A stretch of DNA of 64,000 bases, taken from contig NZ_JAFEJK010000001.1 of the NCBI RefSeq assembly GCF_016888515.1, positions 1,087,475-1,151,474 on the forward strand, in the 5' to 3' direction. The DNA comes from Shimia biformata. GTDB lineage: Bacteria > Pseudomonadota > Alphaproteobacteria > Rhodobacterales > Rhodobacteraceae. Every line of letters begins with the position of its first letter. The first letter of the stretch is position 1. This document shows positions 44,172-52,678 of the stretch, one piece after another. The notes under the pieces are model-generated. The model made no database searches. It saw only the letters and a list, made by a program, of their open reading frames with translations, and had not been told where the DNA came from. The position numbers and the translations under genes are program-made.

Positions 44172-44597
44172 ATGGCTCATGATCTGAGGCACGCGCTTTG
44201 CCGTTTTCACCCTCTTTTCTCGCAGTTCATGCGTCGCAGCATGGCTGGATCCGAGACATCGCTTGCCCGCGTTCAGGTGCTACAACTGCTGGACAAGCAC
44301 GGCAGCACGGCAATGGTTGACATCGCATCTGCCCTGTCAGTGACAAAAAGAAACGTGACGCAACTGGTCGATGGGCTGGAAGCCGAAGCCTGTGTTGCGC
44401 GGCAGGCCCACCCCAGCGACCGGCGTGTCACGCTGGTGTCGATAACAGATGGCGGACGCGCAAAGCTGCGAGACGCAGGCGAAAGCCACTTTCGCGCCGT
44501 GGATGCCCTGGCCGCGAAACTGCCGCCAGACGATCAGGCGATGCTGGCCAAACTATTGGACAAACTCAGCGATCAGTTGGCAGACGACAGGTCATAA
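44172..44597 (+). CDS. MarR family transcriptional regulator
   Basis: A 141-residue winged-helix regulator. The DNA-binding part is VQVLQLLDKHGSTAMVDIASALSVTKRNVTQLVDGLEAEACVARQAHPSDRRVTLVSITDGG, with the wing DRR at about residues 80-82. MarR proteins bind DNA as dimers and release it on ligand binding or oxidation. The start at 44172 gives MAHDLRHALCRF; an in-frame codon at 44130 would add 14 atypical residues. The 3' end overlaps the convergent DUF2161 gene by 25 bases. It likely controls itself and the divergent SDR gene. Confidence 0.9.
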   Translation: MAHDLRHALCRFHPLFSQFMRRSMAGSETSLARVQVLQLLDKHGSTAMVDIASALSVTKRNVTQLVDGLEAEACVARQAHPSDRRVTLVSITDGGRAKLRDAGESHFRAVDALAAKLPPDDQAMLAKLLDKLSDQLADDRS

Positions 44598-45205
44598 ACG
44601 CCGCGCGCCACGTTTTCGAACCAGCCGTAGTGGTTGGCGCGCATGATTGTGGTCGCGCGTTTGACACCGGTTTCCCTTGCGACGATGGCCCCTTTGCTGG
44701 CCCCATGCAAACGCAGGTAGTCCCGGCACTTCTCGGCATCCTGTCGGTAGGCGGTCACGATCTGGCCGTTGGTACCGCCGGTATTGGGGTCGCCTTCGCG
44801 TCGGGCGAACTCTTCCATCAGCTTCCGTGTCTTGGCTGTATTGCGGCGCGGTTTGTAGGGGCGCGGATGGTGGTGAATCTGCACGGACCCATCGGTCAGA
44901 TCGACCGAAACGATCCCAAGACCCAGGCGCTTGCACAGGCCGATATTGCCTTTGAACATGCGCCAGGCGGCACGCCCCTTCCAGCGCGGAACGGCGACAT
45001 AAACCTGATCTGACACAGTCTGACGTGTCACCGCCTGGTGTAACAGGGTCAGGGTGAAAGCGGTCTTCAGTTCCACGATCAGCGGCTGACCGTCGCGAAC
45101 TGCCACGACGTCGGCGTCACGGACCTCGGCCTTGACGTCATAGCCTTCGGCAAGAAGCCAGTTTTTCACAGGGCCATAGAGGTCGGTTTCGCTGATCCGT
45201 GCCAT
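44573..45205 (-). CDS. DUF2161 family, putative PD-(D/E)XK phosphodiesterase
   Basis: A 210-residue protein. The N-terminal VKAEVRDADVVAVRDGQPLIVELK (about residues 24-47) shows the nuclease-type pattern of an Asp followed by Glu-Leu-Lys, as in PD-(D/E)XK folds. VYVAVPRWKGRAAWRMFKGNIGLCKRLGLGIVSVD follows as the second half. The C-terminal half (EKCRDYLRLHGASKGAIVARETGVKRATTIMRANHYGWF) is helix-turn-helix-like and typical of DUF2161. The biological role is unknown. It stands alone and overlaps marR at its 3' end (44573-44597). Confidence 0.82.
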   Translation of the reverse strand: MARISETDLYGPVKNWLLAEGYDVKAEVRDADVVAVRDGQPLIVELKTAFTLTLLHQAVTRQTVSDQVYVAVPRWKGRAAWRMFKGNIGLCKRLGLGIVSVDLTDGSVQIHHHPRPYKPRRNTAKTRKLMEEFARREGDPNTGGTNGQIVTAYRQDAEKCRDYLRLHGASKGAIVARETGVKRATTIMRANHYGWFENVARGVYDLSSAN

Positions 45206-45332
45206 GGGCGGACCCTAGCGAAGGGGCGGCGGGCTGCCAATGCCATTACGTGGCTTGGGCAGTTCGGGATTGCAGGCGCGGGGCACTTCGCTACCGTGGG
45301 TGGCACCGGCATATACAAGAGGGAGCATCGAC

Positions 45333-46355
45333 ATGAACCTGGCCCACAAACTGGTTTTTGCCACCTGCCTATTGGCAAGCCTGTCCGGGCCCGTTCACGC
45401 CGCCTGCGAAGGGCCATCCAGTTTTGACAGCCTGTCCGAAGAGGACCAGGCGCGGCTTGAAGAAAAATCTGCCCGCGCCCCGTTTCACGAAGGCATCCTG
45501 TGGCAGGTCGAAAAGGGCGGTGTCACGTCCATCATTGTAGGAACGATGCACTTTCCGGATACGCGTCACGCAGCAACAGTTGCCGCCGTCGACCGTTTGG
45601 CAGAGGCCCCAACAACCCTGTTTCTCGAACTGACCTCGGATGATCAGCGCGCGTTCCAGACCTATCTTGGTGCTGATCCCAGCCGCACGCTGATCACCGA
45701 AGGCCCGTCGCTGATCGACCGATTGGGCGAGGATCTCTGGGCCAAGCTATTGCCCCGGCTGCAAGAGGTCGGATTGCCGCCTTTCATGGCTGCGAAATAC
45801 CAGCCGTGGCTGTTGGGAACTGTCCTGTCGATGCCAAAATGCGCCTTGGTCGGTTTGCAGGCCGGCGAGCCCGGTCTTGACGTCATGGTCGAGGACTGGG
45901 CCGTCAACAAAGGATTGGCGATACGGTCTTTGGACAATGCCGAAGACCTTTTTGACCTGATGGCCGGAGACCCGCTGGACGAGCAGGTCGAGATGCTGAA
46001 ATGGTCACTGTCGCTTGATTTCGATCTGCATGGCGCAAATGAGCCGGGCACCATTGTTGCGATGTACAGAGATGAAACCCTGCAACTGTTCTGGGAATAC
46101 ACGATCGACAGTGCCTTGGCGCTCATCTCCGATGCAGCGGACAAGCAACGTGCTGCCGATATGTTCGAGGATATTCAGCGCGACCTGATTGACGGTCGTA
46201 ACCAAGCCTGGGTCGAGGTGCTGGCCCCGGCAATGTCAAAAACACCCTCGGTGGTTGCTGTGGGCGCGTTGCATTTGCCTGGTGGGCAGGGGGTCTTGGC
46301 GCTTTTGCGGGATCAGGGGTTTTCGGTCACCCGACTTGCAATTTCTCCGGGCTAA
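45333..46355 (+). CDS. TraB/GumN family protein, exported
   Basis: A 340-residue protein with a signal peptide (MNLAHKLVFATCLLASLSGPVHA). The TraB/GumN fold is indicated by IIVGTMHFPDTRHAATVAAVDRL (GTMH near the N-terminus), LTSDDQRAFQTYL, MAAKYQPWLLGTVL, and the terminal SVVAVGALHLPGGQGVLALLRDQGFSV. This family includes TIKI-type metalloproteases, with conserved Gly-x-x-His segments at both ends, but most bacterial members have no known role. The ATG at 45333 follows GGGAG at 7 bases; the frame is open 31 codons before it. It is a single gene. Confidence 0.85.
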   Translation: MNLAHKLVFATCLLASLSGPVHAACEGPSSFDSLSEEDQARLEEKSARAPFHEGILWQVEKGGVTSIIVGTMHFPDTRHAATVAAVDRLAEAPTTLFLELTSDDQRAFQTYLGADPSRTLITEGPSLIDRLGEDLWAKLLPRLQEVGLPPFMAAKYQPWLLGTVLSMPKCALVGLQAGEPGLDVMVEDWAVNKGLAIRSLDNAEDLFDLMAGDPLDEQVEMLKWSLSLDFDLHGANEPGTIVAMYRDETLQLFWEYTIDSALALISDAADKQRAADMFEDIQRDLIDGRNQAWVEVLAPAMSKTPSVVAVGALHLPGGQGVLALLRDQGFSVTRLAISPG

Positions 46356-46411
46356 TTGCGGCGCACAGGTGGGAACAGCGACATCAGCCGCTGCTCCCCT
46401 GGTTTGTTCGG

Positions 46412-46609
46412 CTATCCCCGGCCGCGACTTTTTCCGGGCAGCGGGATCGGGCGGCGATCCGCGCGATATGTTGCGTTAGCGGATTTTCGTCCCTTGCGCG
46501 GGTGTGGGCGGTGGAAGGGATTGCGCGATTGCGGATGCGCCCCCGGAGAAAGTGAATTGCGCAGCGGGGCTGCACCCGCCTTGGCGGGATTATCGGGTTT
46601 GTCAGTCAT
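46412..46609 (-). CDS. Small Pro/Arg-rich hypothetical protein
   Basis: A 65-residue open frame. The start ATG at 46609 is preceded by AGGAG at 6 bases, better than for most random frames. The product is basic and rich in Pro, Arg and Ala (MTDKPDNPAKAGAAPLRNSL to KSRGRG), likely disordered. I know no family. Minus-strand sequence upstream holds short repeats, two of them with AGGAG/ATG-like elements. It may be a real small gene or a chance frame. Confidence 0.4.
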   Translation of the reverse strand: MTDKPDNPAKAGAAPLRNSLSPGAHPQSRNPFHRPHPRKGRKSANATYRADRRPIPLPGKSRGRG

Positions 46610-46680
46610 TTGTGACTCCTGAAGACAGGTAAAATAGCCGCAACTTTTGCGGCGGCGATCAGCCAATGGGCTGGATGCAT

Positions 46681-46827
46681 GTGTCCATTGTCAGGGTCCT
46701 CCAAGCAGGGTTTCTTCGCCAGAACTGATTGTGGCGGGGCTGGTCGGTCAGGCCGATTTGTCCATTGTCGGGGCACTCCTTGCTTGGTGCGCGCAAACTG
46801 GCATGACTCCTATTGTCGGGTCAAGCC
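46681..46827. repeat. Three degenerate direct repeats between TraB/GumN and ppaC
   Basis: TGTCCATTGTC-A/G-GGG-N-CTCC-like units occur at 46682-46702, 46759-46779 and, more diverged (CTCCTATTGTCGGGTCAAGC), at 46807-46827. On the minus strand the first two read GGAG, about 7 bases, GACAATGGACA, that is, a ribosome-binding-like site and an ATG opening frames of 9 and 5 codons (46659-46688 and 46748-46765). No function is established. Confidence 0.5.
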
Positions 46828-46870
46828 ATCGCACCCGATCTTCTGTCCGCGACCGATGGTCCTGCCCCTA

Positions 46871-46899
46871 GTGACAAGCTGCGGGCGGCTCCATATAAG
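46871..46899 (+). promoter_or_regulatory. Candidate ppaC promoter
   Basis: GTGACA (46871-46876) and TATAAG (46894-46899) are 17 bases apart. A start near 46906 would leave a leader of about 30 bases before the ppaC ATG at 46936, which also argues against the longer open frame from 46813. Confidence 0.6.
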
Positions 46900-46935
46900 G
46901 CGGCAAATTCTGTAGAAAAGATGGATGATTCCGAC

Positions 46936-47850
46936 ATGACCATTCAGGTTTTTGGCCACAAATCCCCCGACACCGACTCGACCGGCTCGCCCATTATCTG
47001 GGCCTGGTATCTGAATGAAGTGAAGGGTCAGAAAGCCGAGGCAGTGCTTCTGGGTGAACCCAACACCGAAGCGGCCTGGCTTCTGAACAAATGGGACCTG
47101 CCCAAGCCCGCGATCATTTCGGATGTGGCAGACGATGCGCAGGTCGTGATTGTCGACACGAACAACCCCGCCGAACTGCCTGCCAATATCAATGGCGCCG
47201 ATGTGCTGGAAATCATCGACCATCACAAGCTGGTCGGCGGTCTGGAAACCAAGGGTCCGATCGACATCACCATCCGCCCCGTCGCCTGCACCGCGACGAT
47301 CATGCACGACCTGATGGGTGACGTCGCAATGCCCGACTGGGTCAAAGGCGCGATGCTGACCTGCATCCTGTCGGACACGCTTGAGTTCCGCTCGCCCACC
47401 ACAACGCCGCACGACAAGGCCGTAGCCGAGAAACTGGCCGCCGATCTGGGCATCGACATCCCCGCCTATGCCGCCGAGATGTTTGCTGCCAAATCGGACG
47501 TGTCGTCCTTCTCGGACACCGAACTGCTGCGCATGGACTCGAAGGAATACGAAGTCGATGGCACCAAGTTCCGCGTGTCCGTCCTCGAGACCACGTCGCC
47601 TTCGACGGTGCTTGATCGCAAGGCTTCGCTGATGGAAACGATGACCACGGTGGCGGCCGAGGACGGGGTCGAGCAGGTGCTGCTGTTCGTCGTCGACATT
47701 CTGAACGAGGAATCGACCCTGCTGGTGCCGAACGACCTGGTAAAATCTGTTGCCAAGAAGTCGTTTGATGCCGACGCCGAGGGCGACTCGGTCGTGTTGC
47801 CGGGCGTCGTCAGCCGCAAGAAGCAGATCATTCCGAACCTGAAAGTCTGA
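46936..47850 (+). CDS. ppaC: Manganese-dependent inorganic pyrophosphatase (family II)
   Basis: Hydrolyses pyrophosphate to phosphate in the cytoplasm. The 304-residue DHH-family protein begins MTIQVFGHKSPDTDSTGSP with the first metal site (HxxPDxD). The DHH motif is in EIIDHHKLVGGLE (about residues 94-106). The C-terminal DHHA2 domain ends GVVSRKKQIIPNL, with the substrate-binding SRKKQ. The length matches family II enzymes, and the start at 46936 is fixed by family alignment rather than the upstream ATG at 46921. Its own promoter and a terminator bound it. Confidence 0.95.
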   Translation: MTIQVFGHKSPDTDSTGSPIIWAWYLNEVKGQKAEAVLLGEPNTEAAWLLNKWDLPKPAIISDVADDAQVVIVDTNNPAELPANINGADVLEIIDHHKLVGGLETKGPIDITIRPVACTATIMHDLMGDVAMPDWVKGAMLTCILSDTLEFRSPTTTPHDKAVAEKLAADLGIDIPAYAAEMFAAKSDVSSFSDTELLRMDSKEYEVDGTKFRVSVLETTSPSTVLDRKASLMETMTTVAAEDGVEQVLLFVVDILNEESTLLVPNDLVKSVAKKSFDADAEGDSVVLPGVVSRKKQIIPNLKV

Positions 47851-47869
47851 CCGATTTGTTAAGTTGCGA

Positions 47870-47899
47870 AAAAGGGCGCCCGGAACGGCGCCCTTTTTT
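47870..47899 (+). terminator. Intrinsic terminator after ppaC, likely bidirectional
   Basis: GGGCGCC (47874-47880) and GGCGCCC (47887-47893) form a perfect 7-bp stem, flanked by GAAAAA on the left and TTTTTT on the right. It serves ppaC and can also end the convergent GST gene. Confidence 0.92.
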
Positions 47900-47914
47900 G
47901 TTGGCCGACGCCGT

Positions 47915-48709
47915 TCAGACCACCAGTCCCAGATCGGCGTCGCTGGGTGAAGGGGACCATTTGTCCCGTGGTGGCCAAGGCCGATCGCGCCAGTCGGTGT
48001 CGAAGGTAAAGCTTGACACTGCGCGGCCCTCGGGCAGGGCGCCGTTCCCCAAACCAAGCGCATAGTCGTAATAGAGTTTCACGATTTCTTCCTTGGTGAC
48101 CTGCTGCGCCGCAGGATGGGCAAGACAGGCGTCCCGCCAAGTCCGCACGCGGGCAAACCTGGGCTCGTCCGGCAAGTCAAAATCTTCGTAATAATCAAGG
48201 AACCAGAACCGCATGAACATCGGGGTAAATACCGTTTCGGCAAGACCGAAATCGTCAAACAGGAAAAGCCCGCCGGGGTTCTGCCACTCAAGAAAGTCGC
48301 CAAGATCGGCATAAAGCCCCAGCAGCTTGTCCCGAAGCCCGTCGCGCGCGGCCCTGTCCTGGTTCATGACCATGATGTAGCCCGCCATTGTGAACGGGCC
48401 TTCCTTGGCAATCATCAGGCGTTCAATCGCGCGTTCGAACGGGTCGGAGCGCGCGATGGGGTTGCCCAGCACTTCGTCGAAATAGCGCAGGATCACCAGG
48501 GACTCTTTCAGAATGCGGCCATCTGGCATTTCCAGCACCGGCAACGCGGTGGTGCCGCGTGTTTTTTCAAGTAGGGCAGGGTCGCGGGGTTTGGTGATAT
48601 CCACGACGCTGAAATTGACCGCATCCTTCATCCCTTTGAGTGACAGCAGTATCTCAAGCCGCTGTGAAAACGGGCAGACCGGGATGTGAAAAAGGGTGGG
48701 TTTGTCCAT
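47915..48709 (-). CDS. Glutathione S-transferase family protein
   Basis: A 264-residue GST. The N-terminal thioredoxin-like domain has LFHIPVCPFSQRLEILLSLKG, with CPFS at about residues 12-15 as the possible catalytic site, as in omega/Cys-type GSTs. LEMPDGRILKESLVILRYFDEVLG is the glutathione-binding segment with the conserved Glu-Ser. The C-terminal helical domain follows. The ATG at 48709 begins MDKPTLFHIPVCPFS; the in-frame start 16 codons earlier would add atypical residues. It is convergent with ppaC. Substrate and role are unknown. Confidence 0.88.
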   Translation of the reverse strand: MDKPTLFHIPVCPFSQRLEILLSLKGMKDAVNFSVVDITKPRDPALLEKTRGTTALPVLEMPDGRILKESLVILRYFDEVLGNPIARSDPFERAIERLMIAKEGPFTMAGYIMVMNQDRAARDGLRDKLLGLYADLGDFLEWQNPGGLFLFDDFGLAETVFTPMFMRFWFLDYYEDFDLPDEPRFARVRTWRDACLAHPAAQQVTKEEIVKLYYDYALGLGNGALPEGRAVSSFTFDTDWRDRPWPPRDKWSPSPSDADLGLVV

Positions 48710-49068
48710 GCAAAAAATCCTCGCGCTTGAAAATGTTTCCTGCCCCCAGCCTGCCACGCAAAGGTTTACCTGTCACCCGTTCAGCGCAACACTGGCCGGA
48801 TGCGTGCCCAACGTCACTTCGGCAACCTGATTTTTCGTTTTTCACCCCGCGTCATCTTGGCGCTGTCCCCTGAAAAATCCCATGAAAACACCTACATCGA
48901 CAGTGTTGAGAAAGGCGGGGAAAGGCTGCTGTAACAATGGCCGTCGGCGTTGCCCGCTGTGCCCAACACCATATCAGACCAGGCGGAAACCGCACCTGCG
49001 CGCCCCTTTTTCAAGGGGCGGCGACTGCGTGTTGACGCCAAAAGACCGACGTAACGAAGGAGCCCGCC
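48710..49068. other. Intergenic region between GST and NOX-like genes
   Basis: About 360 bases between divergent genes, without a coding frame I can support. It should contain promoters for both. A hairpin GCCCCTT-TTTC-AAGGGGC (49002-49019) lies about 50 bases before the next gene, with no T-run on the plus strand. I could not identify clear promoter elements. Confidence 0.4.
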
Positions 49069-50403
49069 ATGACCATTATCAAACGTAGTTTCTGGGGGAT
49101 TCTGGCCTTGCTCACACTTTTGTGGGTGGTTGCCGCCCCGGACTTCCTTGGCGCCAACGGCGTCTTTGAATGGCGCAATCAGATGCTGCAATACAGCGGT
49201 GTTCTGGCGATGGGGTGTTTCAGCGTCGCGATGTTCCTTTCTATCCGCCCGAGATGGCCTGAAAAACCGCTGGGTGGGCTGGACAAGATGTATCGCTTGC
49301 ACAAGTGGCTGGGGATCGGTGCGGCGGTCGTCGCGATTTCACATTGGCTTTGGGTCGAGGCTCCGAAGTGGGCAGTTCAGGCAGGGTGGCTTTCCCGCCC
49401 GCAGCGCGGCCCTCGGGCACCGATCGAGAATGGGCTGGAAAGCGCGCTGCGCGAATATCGTCACCTTGCCGAAGGCATCGGCGAGTGGGCCTTTTACATC
49501 GCGCTTCTGCTGGTTGCTGCGGCGCTGATTCACCGCATTCCCTATGGCGTGTTCCGCAAGCTGCACAAGTTGTTCCCTCTCGCCTATCTTGCGCTGGTAT
49601 TTCACACTGTCGTCCTGACCGAGTTTGACTATTGGACAACTCCGCTTGGCCTTGTGCTGGCCGTTCTTTTAGCAACAGGCAGTTATGCAGCCTTTGTGTC
49701 GCTGCTCGGGCGCATCGGCGCCGGGCGCATGGCGCCTTCGACACTGACCGAGGTCGAGCATTTCCCCGGTGTCCGTTCCGCGCGCGTAACCGGGATCATC
49801 GGTGACGGTTGGCGCGGCCATGAACCGGGGCAGTTTGCCTTTGTGACGTCTGACCGACATGAAGGCGCGCACCCCTACACCATCGCATCGGCCTGGGATC
49901 CGGACATGCGCGAGATCACCTTTGTCACCAAGGCGCTGGGCGACCACACGTCTCAGGTTCTGAAGATCGTCAAACCCGGGATGACCGGAACGATCGAAGG
50001 CCCCTATGGGTGTTTCACCTTCGACGATGACAAGCCGGTTCAAATCTGGATCGGCGGCGGCATCGGCATCACGCCTTTCATCGCCCGCATGCACCACCGC
50101 ATCCAGAAAGGCGACACACATGACGTCCACCTGTTCCACAGCACTGCGGATGTCGATGAGACCGCGCTTGCACATTTGCGTGAACTGGCGGAAGAGGCCG
50201 GCGTGAATCTGCACATCCTGATCGCGGCCCGCGATGGCCACCTGACAGGAGACAAGGTCCGCGACGCAGTGCCGAATTGGCGCGACGCCAGCATCTGGTT
50301 CTGCGGCCCCACCGGGTTTGGCGATGCGATCCGCGACAATTTCGCCGCCGCAGGTTTCCCGGTGCGTCAAGACTTCCACCAGGAACTGTTCCAGATGCGC
50401 TGA
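49069..50403 (+). CDS. NOX/ferric-reductase-like flavocytochrome
   Basis: The 444-residue protein joins a membrane haem domain to a cytoplasmic FAD/NAD(P)H domain. Two His pairs lie on neighbouring helices with NOX-type spacing: H78/H92 and H166/H179. The FAD motif is HPYTIAS (268-274), and the pyridine-nucleotide motif IGGGIGITPF (328-337). The C-terminus has FCGPTGFGDAIRDNF. Such enzymes move electrons from NAD(P)H across the membrane to oxygen or ferric chelates. The ATG follows AAGGAG. Which acceptor applies cannot be told. It is a single gene, convergent with the acyl-CoA dehydrogenase gene. Confidence 0.88.
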   Translation: MTIIKRSFWGILALLTLLWVVAAPDFLGANGVFEWRNQMLQYSGVLAMGCFSVAMFLSIRPRWPEKPLGGLDKMYRLHKWLGIGAAVVAISHWLWVEAPKWAVQAGWLSRPQRGPRAPIENGLESALREYRHLAEGIGEWAFYIALLLVAAALIHRIPYGVFRKLHKLFPLAYLALVFHTVVLTEFDYWTTPLGLVLAVLLATGSYAAFVSLLGRIGAGRMAPSTLTEVEHFPGVRSARVTGIIGDGWRGHEPGQFAFVTSDRHEGAHPYTIASAWDPDMREITFVTKALGDHTSQVLKIVKPGMTGTIEGPYGCFTFDDDKPVQIWIGGGIGITPFIARMHHRIQKGDTHDVHLFHSTADVDETALAHLRELAEEAGVNLHILIAARDGHLTGDKVRDAVPNWRDASIWFCGPTGFGDAIRDNFAAAGFPVRQDFHQELFQMR

Positions 50404-50444
50404 TCTGTACGCCGCCGCCCGCGCCCCGGTGCGGGCGGTTCCGG

Positions 50445-51590
50445 TCAAAGCCGCTTGGCGACCTCTTCCAGCATCACTTCTGTCGCGCCGCCGCCGATGG
50501 ACTGCACACGGGCGTCGCGCGCCATCCGCTCGATTGCCATGCCGCGCATGTAGCCAGACCCACCGTGGAATTGCAGGCAGTCATACATGACTTCGTTGAC
50601 CAGCTCCCCGCACAGGGATTTCAGCATCGAGACCTCGCGCACCACGTCCTGACCATCCGCGTCCCGCGCCGCCGTCTGATAGACAAATGCCCGCGCCGCC
50701 GCGACCCGCGCGGCCAGCATCGACAGGCGCTGGCGGATCGTTTGTTGACCCCAGAGCGGCGCGCCAAATGCGTGGCGTTCGCGGGTATAGGCGATGGTCA
50801 TATCAAGCGCAGCCTGGCTTTCCCCAACCGCAGCCGCCGCCGCGACCAGCCGCTCGTTTTGGAAATTCTGCATGATCGCATAAAACCCGCGCCCTTCCTC
50901 GCCCAGCATATTCTCGACCGGAACCCTGACATCGGTGAAGGCCAGTTCCGCCGTGTCCGAGGACCGCCAGCCATGTTTGTCCAGTTGCCGCACAACATCG
51001 AATCCCGGCATACCCTTTTCCAAAAGGAACATGGTCACTGACTGGCTGGCAGGGCCGTCGCGGTCGGTCTTGGCGGCGACGCAATAAAGATCGGCATGCA
51101 CCCCGTTGGTGATGAAGATCTTTGAGCCATTGAGGACGAAATGATCCCCATCACGCCGCGCATAGGACCGGATGCCCTTCACGTCCGACCCGGCTCCGGG
51201 TTCGGTGACGCAGACGGCACAGATCTTTTTCCCGGCGATGATGTCGGGCATATATTTTGCCTTCTGCGCTTCCGTCCCGGCATTGAAGATATGCACCGAA
51301 GCCATGTCCGTATGCACCAGCGCCGTGATCGCCGCGCCGGAATAGGTTGATTTGCCCAATTCCTCGGCCAGGACTGCCGTTGCCCGGCTGTCCATGTTTG
51401 AACCGCCGTATTCCTCGGGGTAGCGGATGCCGAGAAAGCCAAGTTCGCCCATCTCGCGCAAGACCTCGCGTGGGACGCAGCCCGCTTCCTCCCAGGCGTC
51501 GCCATTGGGTTTGATGCGTTCTTCCACGAACCGGCGCAGTTGGTCGCGCAACAGCGTGTGTTCTTCTGCCAGAAACAGGTGCTGGTCCAT
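50445..51590 (-). CDS. Acyl-CoA dehydrogenase family protein
   Basis: A flavoenzyme of 381 residues that oxidises acyl-CoA to enoyl-CoA. Signatures: AVCVTEPGAGSDVKGIRSYARRDGDHFVLNGSKIFITNG (FAD/substrate region, about residues 128-166), NERLVAAAAAVGESQAALDMTI, and the C-terminal QFHGGSGYMRGMAIERMARDARVQSIGGGATEVM. The catalytic base Glu is not obvious at the usual site, so the exact substrate is unclear. The ATG at 51590 follows GGAGG at about 6 bases; the frame is open 42 codons upstream. It is divergent from the HAD gene. Confidence 0.92.
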   Translation of the reverse strand: MDQHLFLAEEHTLLRDQLRRFVEERIKPNGDAWEEAGCVPREVLREMGELGFLGIRYPEEYGGSNMDSRATAVLAEELGKSTYSGAAITALVHTDMASVHIFNAGTEAQKAKYMPDIIAGKKICAVCVTEPGAGSDVKGIRSYARRDGDHFVLNGSKIFITNGVHADLYCVAAKTDRDGPASQSVTMFLLEKGMPGFDVVRQLDKHGWRSSDTAELAFTDVRVPVENMLGEEGRGFYAIMQNFQNERLVAAAAAVGESQAALDMTIAYTRERHAFGAPLWGQQTIRQRLSMLAARVAAARAFVYQTAARDADGQDVVREVSMLKSLCGELVNEVMYDCLQFHGGSGYMRGMAIERMARDARVQSIGGGATEVMLEEVAKRL

Positions 51591-51699
51591 TGTGTCCTCC
51601 CTTTTGCCGCCCAGTTGAGGGCAAATCGGCGCTTGGGCATAGCCAAACCCGACGTCATTCGCCATAAACCGCGCGAACCCAAACCGTGCGGAGCGCCCC

Positions 51700-52575
51700 A
51701 TGACCCAGATCATCAATTCCCTTGCCGATGTTTCAGACCGCTATGACGCGCTGTTCGTCGATCTCTGGGGCTGCGTTCATAATGGTATCACCGCCTATCC
51801 CGAGGCTGTCGCAGCGCTTCAGGAATATCGGCGCAAGGGGGGGATCGTGGTTCTGGTCACCAACTCGCCCAAGCCGCGCGCGGGGGTGGCCGAGCAGCTT
51901 TCGGGCTTCAATGTCCCGGCGGATGCCTATGACTCGATTGCGTCGTCGGGCGACAGTGCCCGCGCCGCGATGTTCCGTGGCGCGGTCGGCAACAAGGTCC
52001 TGTTCATGGGTGACTGGGACCGGGATGCCGGTTTCTTCGAGCCACTGAACGTGATCGAAAACCCGGTCGAGATCGAGATCGTGAAGCTTGATGAGGCCGA
52101 GGGCATCGTCTGCTGCGGTCCCGACGACCCGTTTGCCGACCCTGAGGTCAACCGGGCGGCGTTCCTTTATGCCAAGCAGAAGGGCATGAAGCTTTTGTGT
52201 GCCAACCCCGATATCGTGGTTGACCGCGGTGAGAAACGCGAATGGTGCGCGGGCGCACTGGCGCGTCTTTACACCGAAATGGGTGGCGAGAGCTTGTATT
52301 TCGGCAAACCCCACCCGCCGATTTACGACCTGGCCCGCCGTCGGCTGGCTGCGCTGGGCAAGGACATTGCGGATAGTGCGATCCTGGCGATCGGCGACGG
52401 GGTGCATACGGATATTGCTGGCGCGATGGGTGAAGATATCGATTCGCTTTTCATCTCGGGCGGGTTAGCCGCACGGGAAACTAAAACGTCGCACCAGCCC
52501 GACCCTGAGGCGCTCAAAACCTATCTGACAAAGGAAAACAGCGTTCCGACCTTCACGATTGGTCAGTTGCGCTGA
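51700..52575 (+). CDS. TIGR01459 family HAD-superfamily protein
   Basis: A 291-residue HAD-like protein. Motif I is FVDLWGCVHNG with nucleophile Asp21; the usual second Asp (two residues on) is Trp23. Motif II is VVLVTNSPKPRAG, motif III Lys in YFGKPHPPIYDLARRRL, and motif IV AILAIGDGVHTDIAGAMGED. The DxWG form is typical of TIGR01459 and the loss of the general acid means classic phosphatase activity is uncertain. The ATG is 109 bases from the divergent acyl-CoA dehydrogenase start. The cellular role is unknown. Confidence 0.88.
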   Translation: MTQIINSLADVSDRYDALFVDLWGCVHNGITAYPEAVAALQEYRRKGGIVVLVTNSPKPRAGVAEQLSGFNVPADAYDSIASSGDSARAAMFRGAVGNKVLFMGDWDRDAGFFEPLNVIENPVEIEIVKLDEAEGIVCCGPDDPFADPEVNRAAFLYAKQKGMKLLCANPDIVVDRGEKREWCAGALARLYTEMGGESLYFGKPHPPIYDLARRRLAALGKDIADSAILAIGDGVHTDIAGAMGEDIDSLFISGGLAARETKTSHQPDPEALKTYLTKENSVPTFTIGQLR

Positions 52576-52678
52576 CCCGATTAGGGGTTGATTTTCTGCA
52601 GCTGCAAAGTAATAAAGTTTCTCAGTGAGGGCCGTTGTGGTCTGAATATTGCTGATACACTGCAGCCCGGAGGGTCGA

